64,000 nucleotides of DNA from Methylotenera sp. (GCA_013141495.1 JABFQV010000001.1:62001-126000), one strand, 5' to 3'; shown: positions 33,931 to 46,027, counted from the first letter of the stretch. The notes: generated from the sequence alone by a model not told the origin. Numbers and translations are program-made.

Positions 33931-36333
33931 TTACTCGTAATAAGGTTGTTGATAAGTATCAGGAATCAAACCTGAGCTGACATAACCTGGAATGTTACGT
34001 CTAATAACTGCTAGTGGGTTGGCGCCGATTGAGGCTAACCCGCCAAGTTCGAGTTGAAAGAATAATGCATAGTTCGCATCGGCAGTCGCTGTACTGACGC
34101 GCTGCATAACAGACCTTGCTTGCCAGCAACCTGCATCATACTCTAATCCTGCCAGCGTTTCGATGATGCGACTTTCACGCAGAGAGTAGTTAGTGCGGGC
34201 AATACCATACCAACCTTGGCCTAGCGGCCATTGACCCGATATATCAAATTGGTTTATGCCGTTAGGCGCAATGTTTGATGTGTCGCGCCGATAGCTGTAG
34301 CTCAGATTAAGGGTTTTTCCAGGCTCTGGATTAAAACGGCTAGTCAGTGTTGTGCGTACCGGGCGTGAGTCATCGGTGTTGTATTGCCAAAAAGCATCGA
34401 GATTCCAGTTGGTTTTTAAATGCGTGTTAAGCCCGGCAATAATGTCCGAGCTGTTACTTTTACGGTAATCAACACCTGGCAGCGCTACTTTTTGGTCTGC
34501 AAAGTAATAGCGCTGGCCAATGGAGGCTGATAAGCGTTGTGTGCCGGTGCTACTTTCAATAAAGCGAGTGGTGAGTGCAAAGCTTAATTGGTTGGCATTA
34601 TTGATGCGGTCGTTACCGGTGAATTGGTTTTCACTAAAAAGTGTGCTGAAGTTTAAGTCGGATTCACTGGTGTCAAAAACTGGAATGTCAGACTGATTTC
34701 TTTCAGGGATATACACATAAAATAAACGCGGCTCTATGGTTTGTGAATAATCACGGCTGGAGATTTTAAAGTCGCGATCAAAATACAAGCCGCTATCCAA
34801 GCTAAATATGGGTAACGTGCGCTGTTGTGATTCCAAATTGTTAGCAACATTGTTTAAGCTATAGCTGGTGTGATGAACGCCAAACTTGGGCGTGATAAAA
34901 CCATAAGGTTTATTAAACGGAATGCTGACACTTGGGTATGCGGTAAAGCGGGTGCCGGTTGGTTTAATTGGGGCATTTTTGTTGGTATCAAAGGCGACTA
35001 GTTGGGTATATAAATTGGCATTAACGTCACCGTAGTATTTATTGCCAGATAGCGTCATTTGCGGCAAACGTTCATACGGGTAAGAAATTTCATCTAGCGT
35101 TTGAAATTTTTGCGCGATGGCATTAAAGCGCCAAGTGTCGTCAGCATAGTCCACATTAAATTGTTGTGGCAAGTTAATGCGGCTGGTGGTGACAATCTGC
35201 GTTGATAGCTCAGAAAAGTACTGGTCATCAGATACTTTTTCAAGGCTATAACCCGCTGACCAGCCATTACCTAAGCGGTGCTGATGTTTTAAATTGGCGT
35301 AGTAACGATCAGTCTGGGTCAGGCTATCACCTGGCAGGTATTCCAGATTATCAATGCCAGAGAAATTTTCTTTTAAATATCTAAACTCGCCTTGTAGTTG
35401 CACACCGCGCTTACTTAATGCGCGAACGGCGAGCGTGGCATCCATGTTGGGAGAGATGTTCCAATAGTAGGGTGCTAACACCTCAAACCCGCTACGGCTG
35501 GTGCTACCGATGGTGGGGGCAAGCAAACCGCTTTTACGTTGATTGTTAAATGAAAAGCTAATCCACGGTGTATAAAGTAGCGGTACGCCTTTAAATTCAA
35601 TGTAGGCATTCTTTGCCGTGCCAGAATCAGTGTAATCGTTGAGCTCAATTTCACTGGCTTTAATGTACCAATCATCTACATCAGCGGCACAAGTGGTGTA
35701 ACGCGCGCCAGTTAAACGCTTTTTATCCTGACCTTCAAAAAAAATTGCTTTAGCATCGCCGCGTGCTTTTGTCGATTGCGGTACCGAGCTAACGGCTAAC
35801 GCATCTTGATCTTCAATGCCGGCGTTGTTAAAAAGGAGGGTGTCTGCACTGCCGATTTGTGGGCTTTGTAAATTACCGAGCCGCCTGGAAAACGTTTCTG
35901 AACTGACGGCTCGCCTTTGTTGCAGGCTGGCTTCGCTGGGTTTTGTCATGCTGATGGAGGCGTCGCGCATCTCGCCGATGCTTTCAGACAGCTGCATGCG
36001 TAATTCTGGCCCTACTAATTTTGAGTTGCCTAACTCAATGCGTACATTGCCGGTGATGTGCAACGCATCATTTTGAACGTCGTATTCAATCACGTCGCCA
36101 TAAGCATCTTGCTTGCCGCGATGAATGGCCGCGTTGCCAATGGCGCGCATTTTTCTATCAAGGTGCAGTTCAAGTTTGTCGCCATCAATGATGATGCCGT
36201 CATTTGGCGTGTCAGCAATTTCTAACGGTTGCGTTTGCGCTTCATTTGCGGGCACAGTTTCATCTGCAAATGAAGTTAAACTGTGGGTCAATAAAGCCGC
36301 AGTAATGCCAGCTAAAAAACGATTTTTTAGCAT
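33931..36333 (-). CDS. lptD: LPS-assembly outer membrane protein LptD
   Basis: An 800-aa beta-barrel that inserts lipopolysaccharide into the outer leaflet with LptE. It has a signal peptide (about 1-23), an OstA-like jellyroll domain (about 45-170: GDKLELHLDRKMRAIGNAAI), and the LptD barrel. Only two cysteines are present, Cys215 (YTTCAADV) and Cys736 (DAGCWQA), versus four in E. coli; they correspond to one inter-domain disulfide. It is the first gene of lptD-surA-pdxA-rsmA and divergent from amgK. No clear Shine-Dalgarno is visible. Confidence 0.95.
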   Translation of the reverse strand: MLKNRFLAGITAALLTHSLTSFADETVPANEAQTQPLEIADTPNDGIIIDGDKLELHLDRKMRAIGNAAIHRGKQDAYGDVIEYDVQNDALHITGNVRIELGNSKLVGPELRMQLSESIGEMRDASISMTKPSEASLQQRRAVSSETFSRRLGNLQSPQIGSADTLLFNNAGIEDQDALAVSSVPQSTKARGDAKAIFFEGQDKKRLTGARYTTCAADVDDWYIKASEIELNDYTDSGTAKNAYIEFKGVPLLYTPWISFSFNNQRKSGLLAPTIGSTSRSGFEVLAPYYWNISPNMDATLAVRALSKRGVQLQGEFRYLKENFSGIDNLEYLPGDSLTQTDRYYANLKHQHRLGNGWSAGYSLEKVSDDQYFSELSTQIVTTSRINLPQQFNVDYADDTWRFNAIAQKFQTLDEISYPYERLPQMTLSGNKYYGDVNANLYTQLVAFDTNKNAPIKPTGTRFTAYPSVSIPFNKPYGFITPKFGVHHTSYSLNNVANNLESQQRTLPIFSLDSGLYFDRDFKISSRDYSQTIEPRLFYVYIPERNQSDIPVFDTSESDLNFSTLFSENQFTGNDRINNANQLSFALTTRFIESSTGTQRLSASIGQRYYFADQKVALPGVDYRKSNSSDIIAGLNTHLKTNWNLDAFWQYNTDDSRPVRTTLTSRFNPEPGKTLNLSYSYRRDTSNIAPNGINQFDISGQWPLGQGWYGIARTNYSLRESRIIETLAGLEYDAGCWQARSVMQRVSTATADANYALFFQLELGGLASIGANPLAVIRRNIPGYVSSGLIPDTYQQPYYE

Positions 36334-36575
36334 GCAATTACCATTGAAATAAGCACAAGATGGAACGCTGAAGTTGAAGGCACGGGTATATAGGCAAACG
36401 GTTTTATTTTATCAATGATAAAATCTCATAAAATGGCTTTTTTGGCAATCAATAAATCGAAATCAGCCTCTTTAAGCAGGTGTTTTAAGATTTAACTCAA
36501 GCTAAAATTTAAGACCAAATTATACTTGGATAAAGCGCTAAAAATATAGAAACTTAAACGTTTAGAAAGATAGTC

Positions 36576-38329
<1,754 letters not shown>

Positions 38330-38350
38330 AAGTTAAAAACATAAGGGCGT

Positions 38351-39661
38351 ATGACAATTTCAAATAGTAATGAATTTAAAGGCCGCCGCCAGCAGCTGAA
38401 ACAAGCGATGGGCAATGGTATTGCCATTATTCCAACATCTCCTGAGCTGATTCGCAATCGCGATAGCCATTACCCTTATCGATTCGATAGTTATTTCTAT
38501 TACCTCACAGGGTTTAAAGAACCAGAAGCGATGCTGGTGATCATTGCGGGTAAAGTGCCTAAAAGTATTCTTTTTTGCCGTGATAAAGATGTGGAGCGCG
38601 AGATTTGGGATGGCTTTCGCTACGGAGTAGATGCGGCGAAAGCATTGTTTGCGTTTGATGAAGCTTATAGTTTTAAGCAGTTGGATGAAATGATGCCCAA
38701 TCTCTTGAGTAATCAAGAAAAACTTTTTTTTAGCTTAGGTGCAGATGCCGGCTGGGATGCGCGTGTAATGGGCTGGCTGAATCAAGTGAAAGCGCAAGCG
38801 CGTTCTGGGGTGAGCGCGCCAGATGACATTGCAGATGTGCGTAAGTTAGTAGATGAAATGCGGCTTTATAAGTCGCCTGTTGAGATAGATTTAATGCGCC
38901 GATCAGCGGATATTGCGGTGGCTGCACATAACCGTGCCATGCAAAAGGTACGTGCTGGCAAAATGGAATATGAAATCGAGGCGGAATTTTTACATGAGTT
39001 TTATCGTAAAGGCGCTCAATCACCAGCCTATACCAGTATCATTGCAGGCGGTGCCAATGCATGCACCTTGCATTACAACGCGAATAATTGTGAATTAAAA
39101 GACGGTGATTTACTGCTGATAGATGCAGGTTGTGAGCTAGATGGTTATGCGTCTGACATCACGCGTACTTTTCCGGTAAACGGCAAGTTCAGTGCGGCGC
39201 AAAAAGATGTGTATGCGCTGGTGCTAGCGGCGCAGGCAGCGGCGATTGCACAAGTAAATCCAAGTAACCACTGGAATGCGCCACATGACGCAGCGCTGGA
39301 CGTGTTAGCACAAGGTTTTATTGATTTAAAACTGTGCCAAGGCAGCAAAGAGGCCGTGTTGGAAAGTGGCGCTTATCGCCAGTTTTACATGCATCGCACC
39401 GGCCATTGGCTTGGCTTAGATGTGCATGATGCGGGCGAGTATAAAGATAAGCATGGCAATTGGCGCATGTTGCAGGCTGGGATGACGCTCACCGTGGAGC
39501 CTGGCTGTTATATTCGCCCGGCAGACAATGTGCCGCAACACTTGTGGAACATTGGCATTAGAATTGAAGATGATGTGTTAGTGACCCAGCATGGCTGTGA
39601 AGTGCTGACTGCCAGTGCCGTTAAAACGGTCGCTGAAATAGAACATTTGATGAAGGCATGA
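38351..39661 (+). CDS. pepP: Xaa-Pro aminopeptidase, M24B family
   Basis: A 436-aa dimetal peptidase removing N-terminal residues before proline. The N-terminal AMP_N domain includes RFDSYFYYLTGFKEPEAM. The catalytic pita-bread domain has LLIDAGCELDGYASDITRTF (two Asp ligands), HRTGHWLGLDVHD (His), TVEPGCYI (Glu) and GIRIEDDVLVT (Glu). It overlaps ubiH by 4 bp, an arrangement known from pepP-ubiH-visC in enterobacteria. Confidence 0.95.
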   Translation: MTISNSNEFKGRRQQLKQAMGNGIAIIPTSPELIRNRDSHYPYRFDSYFYYLTGFKEPEAMLVIIAGKVPKSILFCRDKDVEREIWDGFRYGVDAAKALFAFDEAYSFKQLDEMMPNLLSNQEKLFFSLGADAGWDARVMGWLNQVKAQARSGVSAPDDIADVRKLVDEMRLYKSPVEIDLMRRSADIAVAAHNRAMQKVRAGKMEYEIEAEFLHEFYRKGAQSPAYTSIIAGGANACTLHYNANNCELKDGDLLLIDAGCELDGYASDITRTFPVNGKFSAAQKDVYALVLAAQAAAIAQVNPSNHWNAPHDAALDVLAQGFIDLKLCQGSKEAVLESGAYRQFYMHRTGHWLGLDVHDAGEYKDKHGNWRMLQAGMTLTVEPGCYIRPADNVPQHLWNIGIRIEDDVLVTQHGCEVLTASAVKTVAEIEHLMKA

Positions 39662-40824
39662 TGCATATACCTGAAAACATTGTGATTGTAGGCGGCGGTC
39701 CGGTAGGCATGGTGCTGTCATTGCTACTAGCAAAACAAAATATTGGCAGCACATTGTTAGAGGCGCGTAAGCAAGGCGCTGCCAATCAAGATACGCGTGC
39801 ATTGGCGCTATCCTTTGGTACTAGGCGTATTTTAGAAAAACTGGGTGTTTGGCAACTGTTAGCGCCTCATGCCACTGCCATCAACACCATTCATGTGTCG
39901 CAAAAAGGTAGCATGGGCCGTAGCGTTTTACATGCGCATGATTATAGCCAAGAGGCCTTGGGTTATGTGTTGTCTTATGGTGCCTTATGCAACGTGCTAA
40001 ACGCAGAATTAGCACAATTCCCCATTATTTATTTGATTGATGAAGCCAAAGCCGAAGCGATTACGCATGATGGCAACCATGCCACGGTGCGCTATGACCG
40101 ACACGGCGAATCGCACCAATTGGAAACTGCACTGGCGGTACTGGCTGACGGCGGCCGTAGCTTAGAAGCCGTGGCGGGACTAAAGCGTGATACCAAAGAA
40201 TATGGACATGATGCGCTGATTAGCAAAGTACGCGCAGAGCTACCACATAACAATATTGCTTACGAGCGCTTTACAGCCAACGGGCCGATGGCGTTGCTGC
40301 CAAATGGAGAACATGATTTTTCATTGGTGTGGACAGGCAAAAAAGAATTGATTGCACCATTGCTGGCGCTGAGCGATGCTGAGTTTTTAGCGCAGTTTCA
40401 TGCGCAATTTGGTGATAGAGTCGGACGTTTTTTAAGCGTAGAAACACGCATGACGTTTCCGTTAAGGTTGTCGCAACTGGCTGAAACTAACACGCCGCAT
40501 TTGGTGGTGATTGGCAACGCCGCCCAAACTATGCACCCCGTCGCCGGGCAGGGCTTTAATGTAGGCTTGCGTGATGCAGAAGTGCTGGCACGACAAATAG
40601 TGAATGCAAATACCGACTTGGGTAGCCCGGAGATGCTCGCGGCGTATCGTGCAAGTCGCAAAACAGACACCAAAAACGGTTTGTTATTTACCGATTTTTT
40701 GGTGAATATATTTTCTAACGATATTTTAGGCATTTCTGCATTAAGAAGTGCAGGCATTGGTTTGTTTGACTTAGTCAAACCCATCAAACAACATTTGGTG
40801 AGCAAAATGAGTTTCGGTAAATGA
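39658..40824 (+). CDS. ubiH: UbiH-family FAD-dependent monooxygenase
   Basis: A 388-aa flavoprotein hydroxylase of ubiquinone biosynthesis. The FAD dinucleotide fold is VIVGGGPVGMVLSLLL at the N-terminus, a central VLADGGRS (DG motif), and GNAAQTMHPVAGQGFNVGLRD (GD-like motif, with Asn-Ala in place of Gly-Asp). It overlaps pepP and the next monooxygenase gene by 4 bp each. UbiH is likely from the operon, though the exact ring position hydroxylated cannot be read from sequence. The start could be one codon later. Confidence 0.9.
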   Translation: MMHIPENIVIVGGGPVGMVLSLLLAKQNIGSTLLEARKQGAANQDTRALALSFGTRRILEKLGVWQLLAPHATAINTIHVSQKGSMGRSVLHAHDYSQEALGYVLSYGALCNVLNAELAQFPIIYLIDEAKAEAITHDGNHATVRYDRHGESHQLETALAVLADGGRSLEAVAGLKRDTKEYGHDALISKVRAELPHNNIAYERFTANGPMALLPNGEHDFSLVWTGKKELIAPLLALSDAEFLAQFHAQFGDRVGRFLSVETRMTFPLRLSQLAETNTPHLVVIGNAAQTMHPVAGQGFNVGLRDAEVLARQIVNANTDLGSPEMLAAYRASRKTDTKNGLLFTDFLVNIFSNDILGISALRSAGIGLFDLVKPIKQHLVSKMSFGK

Positions 40825-42008
40825 ACCCACTAAAAGTAGATGTGACGATTGTAGGTGCTGGTTTGGTGGGGATGGCGGCGGCGGTTGCCTTGCATCAAGC
40901 CGGCTATGAAGTCGTGTTGGTTGATAGCCAGTTGCCTCAGTCGAATGAGCATCAAGCCGAGTGGGATCAACGCATCTACGCGATTAGTCCAAAAAATGCA
41001 CAGTGGCTGATGCGTTTGGGTGCTTGGCAATTATTAGACGTAAGCCGGGTGACCGAGATGCAAGCGATGGAAATATGGGGCGATGCCACGCTTGAACCAT
41101 TGCAGTTATTGGCTGACGATGTAAATGCTGATAATTTAGGATTTATTGTAGAAGAACGCGCTTTAAAGCACGCGCTTATGGAGCGGGTGCAAGCTTGTGG
41201 TATTAATACGTTATTTGGCCATGCGGGTGAATCGCTTAACGCGAGTGCGCGCCAAGCTGTGTTAAATTTAGACAATCAACAAAGCATAGCAAGCACGCTG
41301 TTGCTGGCGGCTGACGGTGCCAATTCATGGGTGCGCCAGCAGTTGGCTATTGGCACGCAGCAAAAGCCGTATCATCAAACCGCCATAGTGGCGAATTTTG
41401 TCACTGAAAAATCGCACAATAACATTGCACGGCAATGGTTTACACAAGATGATGCAGGTAAAAGTGGCGTTATGGCGTGGTTGCCGTTGGCCGGAAATAA
41501 AATTTCAATTGTGTGGTCCGCGCCAACGCAATATGCGAATCGTTTGTTAACGCTTAACGCGGATGAATTTGCACAGCAGGTCATGGCGGCTGGGCATTCT
41601 ACCTTGGGTGGGTTAACGTTAATGGGTGATGCGGTAGCTTTTCCGCTCACGTTGAAAAAGGCGAATGAATTAAGCCAACATTCAGTAGTCCTAGCAGGGG
41701 ATGCCGCGCATCGGGTGCACCCGATGGCGGGGCAGGGTGTTAATCTGGGGTTTAGAGATGTGATTGATTTGTTGCAAATATTGGCAAGCAAGCATCAGTA
41801 TCAACATATCAATGATGCCAGTTTGTTAAAGCAATATAGTCGTGCAAGAAAAACAGATTTACTCACCATGCTTGCGTTAACCAATGGCTTGTATCATTTG
41901 TTTGAAAGTCAAAACAGCGTAGTCAAAAAAGTAAGGAATTGGGGATTGTCGGCGACTAATCAGCAGCCAATTAAAAAAATGTTGGTGGCCAATGCAGTTG
42001 CGCTTTAG
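40821..42008 (+). CDS. UbiH/UbiI/VisC-family FAD-dependent monooxygenase
   Basis: A 395-aa second flavin hydroxylase in tandem with ubiH. The FAD fold is VTIVGAGLVGMAAAVAL, the DG motif LLAADGANSWVRQQL, and LAGDAAHRVHPMAGQGVNLGFRD the classical GD motif. It probably hydroxylates another ring position of the ubiquinone precursor. Between UbiI, UbiF and UbiM-like roles I cannot choose. Start and ubiH stop overlap (ATGA). Confidence 0.9.
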   Translation: MNPLKVDVTIVGAGLVGMAAAVALHQAGYEVVLVDSQLPQSNEHQAEWDQRIYAISPKNAQWLMRLGAWQLLDVSRVTEMQAMEIWGDATLEPLQLLADDVNADNLGFIVEERALKHALMERVQACGINTLFGHAGESLNASARQAVLNLDNQQSIASTLLLAADGANSWVRQQLAIGTQQKPYHQTAIVANFVTEKSHNNIARQWFTQDDAGKSGVMAWLPLAGNKISIVWSAPTQYANRLLTLNADEFAQQVMAAGHSTLGGLTLMGDAVAFPLTLKKANELSQHSVVLAGDAAHRVHPMAGQGVNLGFRDVIDLLQILASKHQYQHINDASLLKQYSRARKTDLLTMLALTNGLYHLFESQNSVVKKVRNWGLSATNQQPIKKMLVANAVAL

Positions 42009-42119
42009 CCTTGTATTCTCTAAGCTTGGCTGTTAGACGTCTATAGAAAATTTTTTGGTTTAATTGGCGTAATTTATTTCAACGGTTAGTACAGGCAAGT
42101 ATTACTTAAAGGAAAGTTA

Positions 42120-42839
42120 ATGTTAAAAAAGATAATCAGTATTGCTTTAATGGGCGCGTTTTCAACGCTGGCAATCGCAGATGAAGCCAGTGTTAAAAAG
42201 GCAGTAGAAGCGGCTTATCCAAAATTTAAAGTAGAAAAAGTAACCAAAACCCCTTATGCGGGTTTGTATGAAGTATTTATGGGTGGACAGATTATTTATA
42301 CAGATGAAAAGCTGACTTTTTTAATCGCCGAGGGTCGCTTAGTTGATCCTAAAACTAAAAAAGATATTACAGGTGAGCGCTTAGACGAGCTTACAAAAAT
42401 AGATTTTGCCAGCTTACCGCTTGAGCAAGCCATTAAAGTGGTAAAAGGCAATGGTAGCCGTAAACTAGTGGTGTTTTCTGATGTGGATTGCCCCTATTGC
42501 AAACGCTTGGAGCGTAACGAAATTGCCAATATTACTGATGTAACAGTGTATACATTTTTGTATCCAATTGAGCAGTTACACCCTGATGCCGCGAATAAAT
42601 CTAAACTTATCTGGTGCGCTAAAGATCGCGTAAAAGCATGGGACAATTGGATTTTAAGAGATCAGTTGCCAAGTACTGCGGCTACATGTGATGTGCCAAT
42701 CGAAAAAGTAGGTCAGCTAGCCAAAAAAATTGGTGTGAGTAGCACACCAACCCTGATTTTTGCGGATGGTAAGCGTATGTTGGGTGCACAACCTTATAAG
42801 GAAATTGAACGTATGCTGACAGAGGCGGCAAAGAAGTAG
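42120..42839 (+). CDS. dsbC: Periplasmic thiol:disulfide interchange protein DsbC
   Basis: A 239-aa disulfide isomerase. A signal peptide ends TLAIA-DEA (about residue 20), followed by an N-terminal dimerisation domain (about 21-85) and a thioredoxin-like domain with the active-site CPYC in FSDVDCPYCKRL. The cis-Pro loop is in GVSSTPTLIFADGKR. It has an AAAGGAAAG Shine-Dalgarno. DsbC helps LptD reach its functional disulfide in E. coli; a two-Cys LptD is encoded nearby. Confidence 0.93.
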   Translation: MLKKIISIALMGAFSTLAIADEASVKKAVEAAYPKFKVEKVTKTPYAGLYEVFMGGQIIYTDEKLTFLIAEGRLVDPKTKKDITGERLDELTKIDFASLPLEQAIKVVKGNGSRKLVVFSDVDCPYCKRLERNEIANITDVTVYTFLYPIEQLHPDAANKSKLIWCAKDRVKAWDNWILRDQLPSTAATCDVPIEKVGQLAKKIGVSSTPTLIFADGKRMLGAQPYKEIERMLTEAAKK

Positions 42840-42861
42840 GCTGGCTAATCTCCCGCCTTAA

Positions 42862-42888
42862 CGCGTTAGAAGTATAGCTTCTAACGCG
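42862..42888. terminator. Hairpin after dsbC
   Basis: A perfect 11-bp stem CGCGTTAGAAG / CTTCTAACGCG with a 5-nt loop, 22 bp after the dsbC stop. No T-tract follows, so termination is uncertain. Confidence 0.4.
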
Positions 42889-43026
42889 GGTATTGGTGGT
42901 GTAGTCAACACCCGCTTGCTGGGTTTGTAACAGGATATGTCATGAAGCACGCAGGTGTTTCATGACAGATAGATTATCTAAAGTTTAATGACTTAAATTT
43001 AATCAACTAGGTTTAGTGATTTGGGC

Positions 43027-44244
43027 CTAAACAACCTGACCGAGTTTGAAAATAGGCAGGTACATGGCAATCACTAGCCCACCAATGAGTACGCCGAGTA
43101 CCACCATGATGATCGGTTCCATCAGGCTGGCGAGCGCATCTACAGCATCATCTACTTCCGCTTCATAAAAATCTGCAACTTTGCTTAACATAGAGTCCAA
43201 GGCGCCAGATTCTTCACCGATAGCCGTCATTTGCAACACCATGTTAGGAAAAACTTCAGCATTTTGCATCGCAACAGTTAAGCTGGTACCTGTACTAATT
43301 TCGCTTTGGATTTTTTTAGTGGCATCATAATAGACTCTATTACCAGATGCACCAGCTACGGAATCCAGCGCTTCGACCAAGGGGACGCCTGCTGAAAACA
43401 TGGTGGACATTGTGCGAGCAAACCTGGCAATTGTCGCTTTGCGGATCAGCTCCCCAAATACTGGCACTTTAAGAATCAGTCTATCCATGGTGGACTGCAT
43501 GGCTAAAGACCGCTTCCAAGTGTAGAAGAAAAACCATAAGGCAAAGCCAATTGAGCCAAATATTGCCCACCACCATTCTACAAACACATCGGAAATAGAC
43601 ATGACAATCAATGTTGGTGCTGGTAAGTCAGCACCAAAGCTACTAAATAATTCCTTAAATGCAGGGATGACAAAAATCATGATGACGGCAGTGATGACAA
43701 ATGCGACCACGATAATAGAGATCGGATAAAACAGTGCCGATTTAATTTTTGATTTAATGGCTAGAATTTTTTCTTTATAAGTCGCCAAGCGGTCAAGCAG
43801 GGTGTCTAAAATACCAGCTTGCTCGCCGGCACCAATCAAATTGCAAAATAGTGAATCAAAATAGAGTGGATATTTTCTGAACGCGGTACTTAAGCTGCTG
43901 CCAGTTTCTACGTCAGATTTAATGTCAGCTAACAGCTTGGAAACGGCAGGGTTGCTATGCCCCTTGCCGACAATATCAAATGACTGCAGTAATGGCACGC
44001 CAGATTTCATCATAGTTGCAAGCTGGCGGGTAAATAAAGTGATGTCTTTATCAGACACAGAACCTTTACTAGTAAAGCCACTTTGTTTTTTAACTTTTTT
44101 AACTGTAATGCCTTGGCGGCGCAGTGTAGCGCTGACGAAGGAGTCACCAGAGGCTTTCATTTCGCCTTTGACTCGCTTGCCCTTTTTATCTACACCTTCC
44201 CATGCGTAGGTGACTTCTTTGGTGGCTTTAATAGCAGCTGCCAT
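43027..44244 (-). CDS. pilC: Type IV pilus inner-membrane platform protein PilC
   Basis: A 405-aa polytopic protein of the type IV pilus machine. It has two GspF domains, the first with FTRQLATMMKSGVPLLQSFDIV (listed here in part) and AGEQAGILDTLLDRLATY, the second with FARTMSTMFSAGVPLVEALD and AIGEESGALDSMLSKVADF. Three membrane segments are visible, around 170-195, 220-240 and near the C-terminus. It is downstream of pilB in the same unit with an AAGGGAA Shine-Dalgarno. pilD does not follow; dsbC converges. Confidence 0.95.
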   Translation of the reverse strand: MAAAIKATKEVTYAWEGVDKKGKRVKGEMKASGDSFVSATLRRQGITVKKVKKQSGFTSKGSVSDKDITLFTRQLATMMKSGVPLLQSFDIVGKGHSNPAVSKLLADIKSDVETGSSLSTAFRKYPLYFDSLFCNLIGAGEQAGILDTLLDRLATYKEKILAIKSKIKSALFYPISIIVVAFVITAVIMIFVIPAFKELFSSFGADLPAPTLIVMSISDVFVEWWWAIFGSIGFALWFFFYTWKRSLAMQSTMDRLILKVPVFGELIRKATIARFARTMSTMFSAGVPLVEALDSVAGASGNRVYYDATKKIQSEISTGTSLTVAMQNAEVFPNMVLQMTAIGEESGALDSMLSKVADFYEAEVDDAVDALASLMEPIIMVVLGVLIGGLVIAMYLPIFKLGQVV

Positions 44245-44299
44245 GGCGATTCCCTTGGTGATTAACTATATTTGTTATGTTAAAACTCATTGATTGATC

Positions 44300-46027
44300 T
44301 TATTCATTGGTACAAGCTTCCACTTCTTCCATCGAGGTTAAGCCTTGCATTACTTTTAGAACTCCAGAGCGACGCAAATCATTGACGCCCTCTCGTTTAG
44401 CTTGGTCTGCGATATCGTGTGCGGTACCATTTTGCATGATAATGCGGCTAATGGCATCGGTCACTGGCATCACTTGATAAATACCGACACGGCCTTTGTA
44501 GCCGGCATTGCACAATTCACAGCCTTCTGGGTTGTGTTTATAGAGTTGCCATTTTTCATTAAAATCCTCTTCAATGAAACCTAGACTTAATAAAGCCTCT
44601 TTAGGCGCATCCATGGGGATTTTACAATGCTTGCATAAACGCCTTGCCAATCTTTGTGCCGTAATCAGTGATACAGCGGAAGCAATATTAAACGGAGCAA
44701 CGCCCATATTTAGTAAGCGTGTCAAGGTGGAGGGAGCGTCATTGGTATGTAAGGTTGACAGCACCATGTGGCCAGTAGAGGCGGCCTTGATGGCCATGTC
44801 TGCAGTTTCTAAGTCGCGGATTTCACCAATCATGATGATGTCAGGGTCTTGGCGTAGAAATGACTTTAATGCAGCTGCAAATGTGAGGCCTTGTTTGTCA
44901 TTGACATTGACTTGATTAATGCCTGCTAACGGAATTTCGCAGGGATCTTCTGCTGTTGCAATGTTAACATCAGGTTTATTTAAGATATTTAGGCAGGTGT
45001 ATAGTGAAACGGTTTTACCTGAGCCCGTGGGGCCAGTTACCAGCACCAAGCCATACGGACGGCTAACCGCGCTTAATAACCGCTCTTTTTGGATTGGCTC
45101 ATAACCTAGCGCCTCAATGCCAAGCGTGGCGCTACTTGGGTCTAAAATACGCATCACGATTTTTTCACCATTAATCAAGGGCAGTGTGCTTACCCGAAAA
45201 TCTATGGTACGTGTTTTAGATAACACGAGTTTCATGCGGCCATCTTGCGGTATGCGTTTTTCTGAGATGTCCATGCTGGATATTACTTTAATGCGGGAAG
45301 CAAGCTTCTCTTTAATGGCCAGTGGTGGCTGTGTAATTTCACGAAGTATGCCGTCCACACGATAGCGTACACGGTAGAATTTTTCATAAGGCTCAAAGTG
45401 CAAGTCAGAAGCACCGATGTTAATCGCATCCAGTAGCATTTTGTTTAGAAACTTTACAACAGGCGCATCGTCAACCTCTGACTCTTGCGGCTCATGCTCA
45501 TCAACGTGATCGTTACCCTCATCTAGGCCAAACTCATCGTCATCATCAGTGTCACTATTCAGCGATTTAAGCCCCGTGTCGCTTGCTGCTATTACTTTAT
45601 CTATCCAGCGCCCGAGCTTGTCATCTTCAACAACAATAGGCGATATAGTCATGCCCATTTGAAATTGAACACTGTCTAGTGCATGGATGTTGGTTGGGTC
45701 AGAAATGGCAACAAAAAGCATGTTGTTACGCACTTGCAATGCCATGACCCGGTTGGCTTGCATTAGCTTTGCATCAATTTTTTTAGGGGGAAGATAATCC
45801 TGGTTAAACGCATCCAAGTTAAAGTATGGAAAACCAAAGGCTTTAGCAGAGGCTTCAGCAACCGTTTGCGCACTGAGCTTTTTGCTTAATATCAGTTGTG
45901 CAATAAAGGGTGTTTTTAATGTGTAGGCTTGCGCTTCGATGGCGCGCGCTTCATCTTCAGAAAGCAGGTTCGTTTGGATTAAGGTGCGCGCCAGGCCGCT
46001 TAGCTTAGTATTGGAAGTCGTTACCAT
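44300..46027 (-). CDS. pilB: Type IV pilus assembly ATPase PilB
   Basis: A 575-aa hexameric extension motor. An N-terminal MshEN/GSPII_E domain (about 25-150) is followed by an acidic linker at 158-187 rich in Asp and Glu, then the ATPase: GASDLHFEPYE, Walker A GPTGSGKT (332-339), AEDPCEI, Walker B LRQDPDIIMIGEIRD, and the His box STLHTNDAPS. A zinc-binding pair CKHC...CELC follows. No Shine-Dalgarno is evident before the ATG. pilC follows after 55 bp. Confidence 0.95.
   Translation of the reverse strand: MVTTSNTKLSGLARTLIQTNLLSEDEARAIEAQAYTLKTPFIAQLILSKKLSAQTVAEASAKAFGFPYFNLDAFNQDYLPPKKIDAKLMQANRVMALQVRNNMLFVAISDPTNIHALDSVQFQMGMTISPIVVEDDKLGRWIDKVIAASDTGLKSLNSDTDDDDEFGLDEGNDHVDEHEPQESEVDDAPVVKFLNKMLLDAINIGASDLHFEPYEKFYRVRYRVDGILREITQPPLAIKEKLASRIKVISSMDISEKRIPQDGRMKLVLSKTRTIDFRVSTLPLINGEKIVMRILDPSSATLGIEALGYEPIQKERLLSAVSRPYGLVLVTGPTGSGKTVSLYTCLNILNKPDVNIATAEDPCEIPLAGINQVNVNDKQGLTFAAALKSFLRQDPDIIMIGEIRDLETADMAIKAASTGHMVLSTLHTNDAPSTLTRLLNMGVAPFNIASAVSLITAQRLARRLCKHCKIPMDAPKEALLSLGFIEEDFNEKWQLYKHNPEGCELCNAGYKGRVGIYQVMPVTDAISRIIMQNGTAHDIADQAKREGVNDLRRSGVLKVMQGLTSMEEVEACTNE

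Noticed and set aside
35202-35384. Antisense ORFs within lptD, surA and other core genes
   Set aside because: Typical shadow frames: no ribosome-binding site, biased composition, and the sense genes are fully conserved families.
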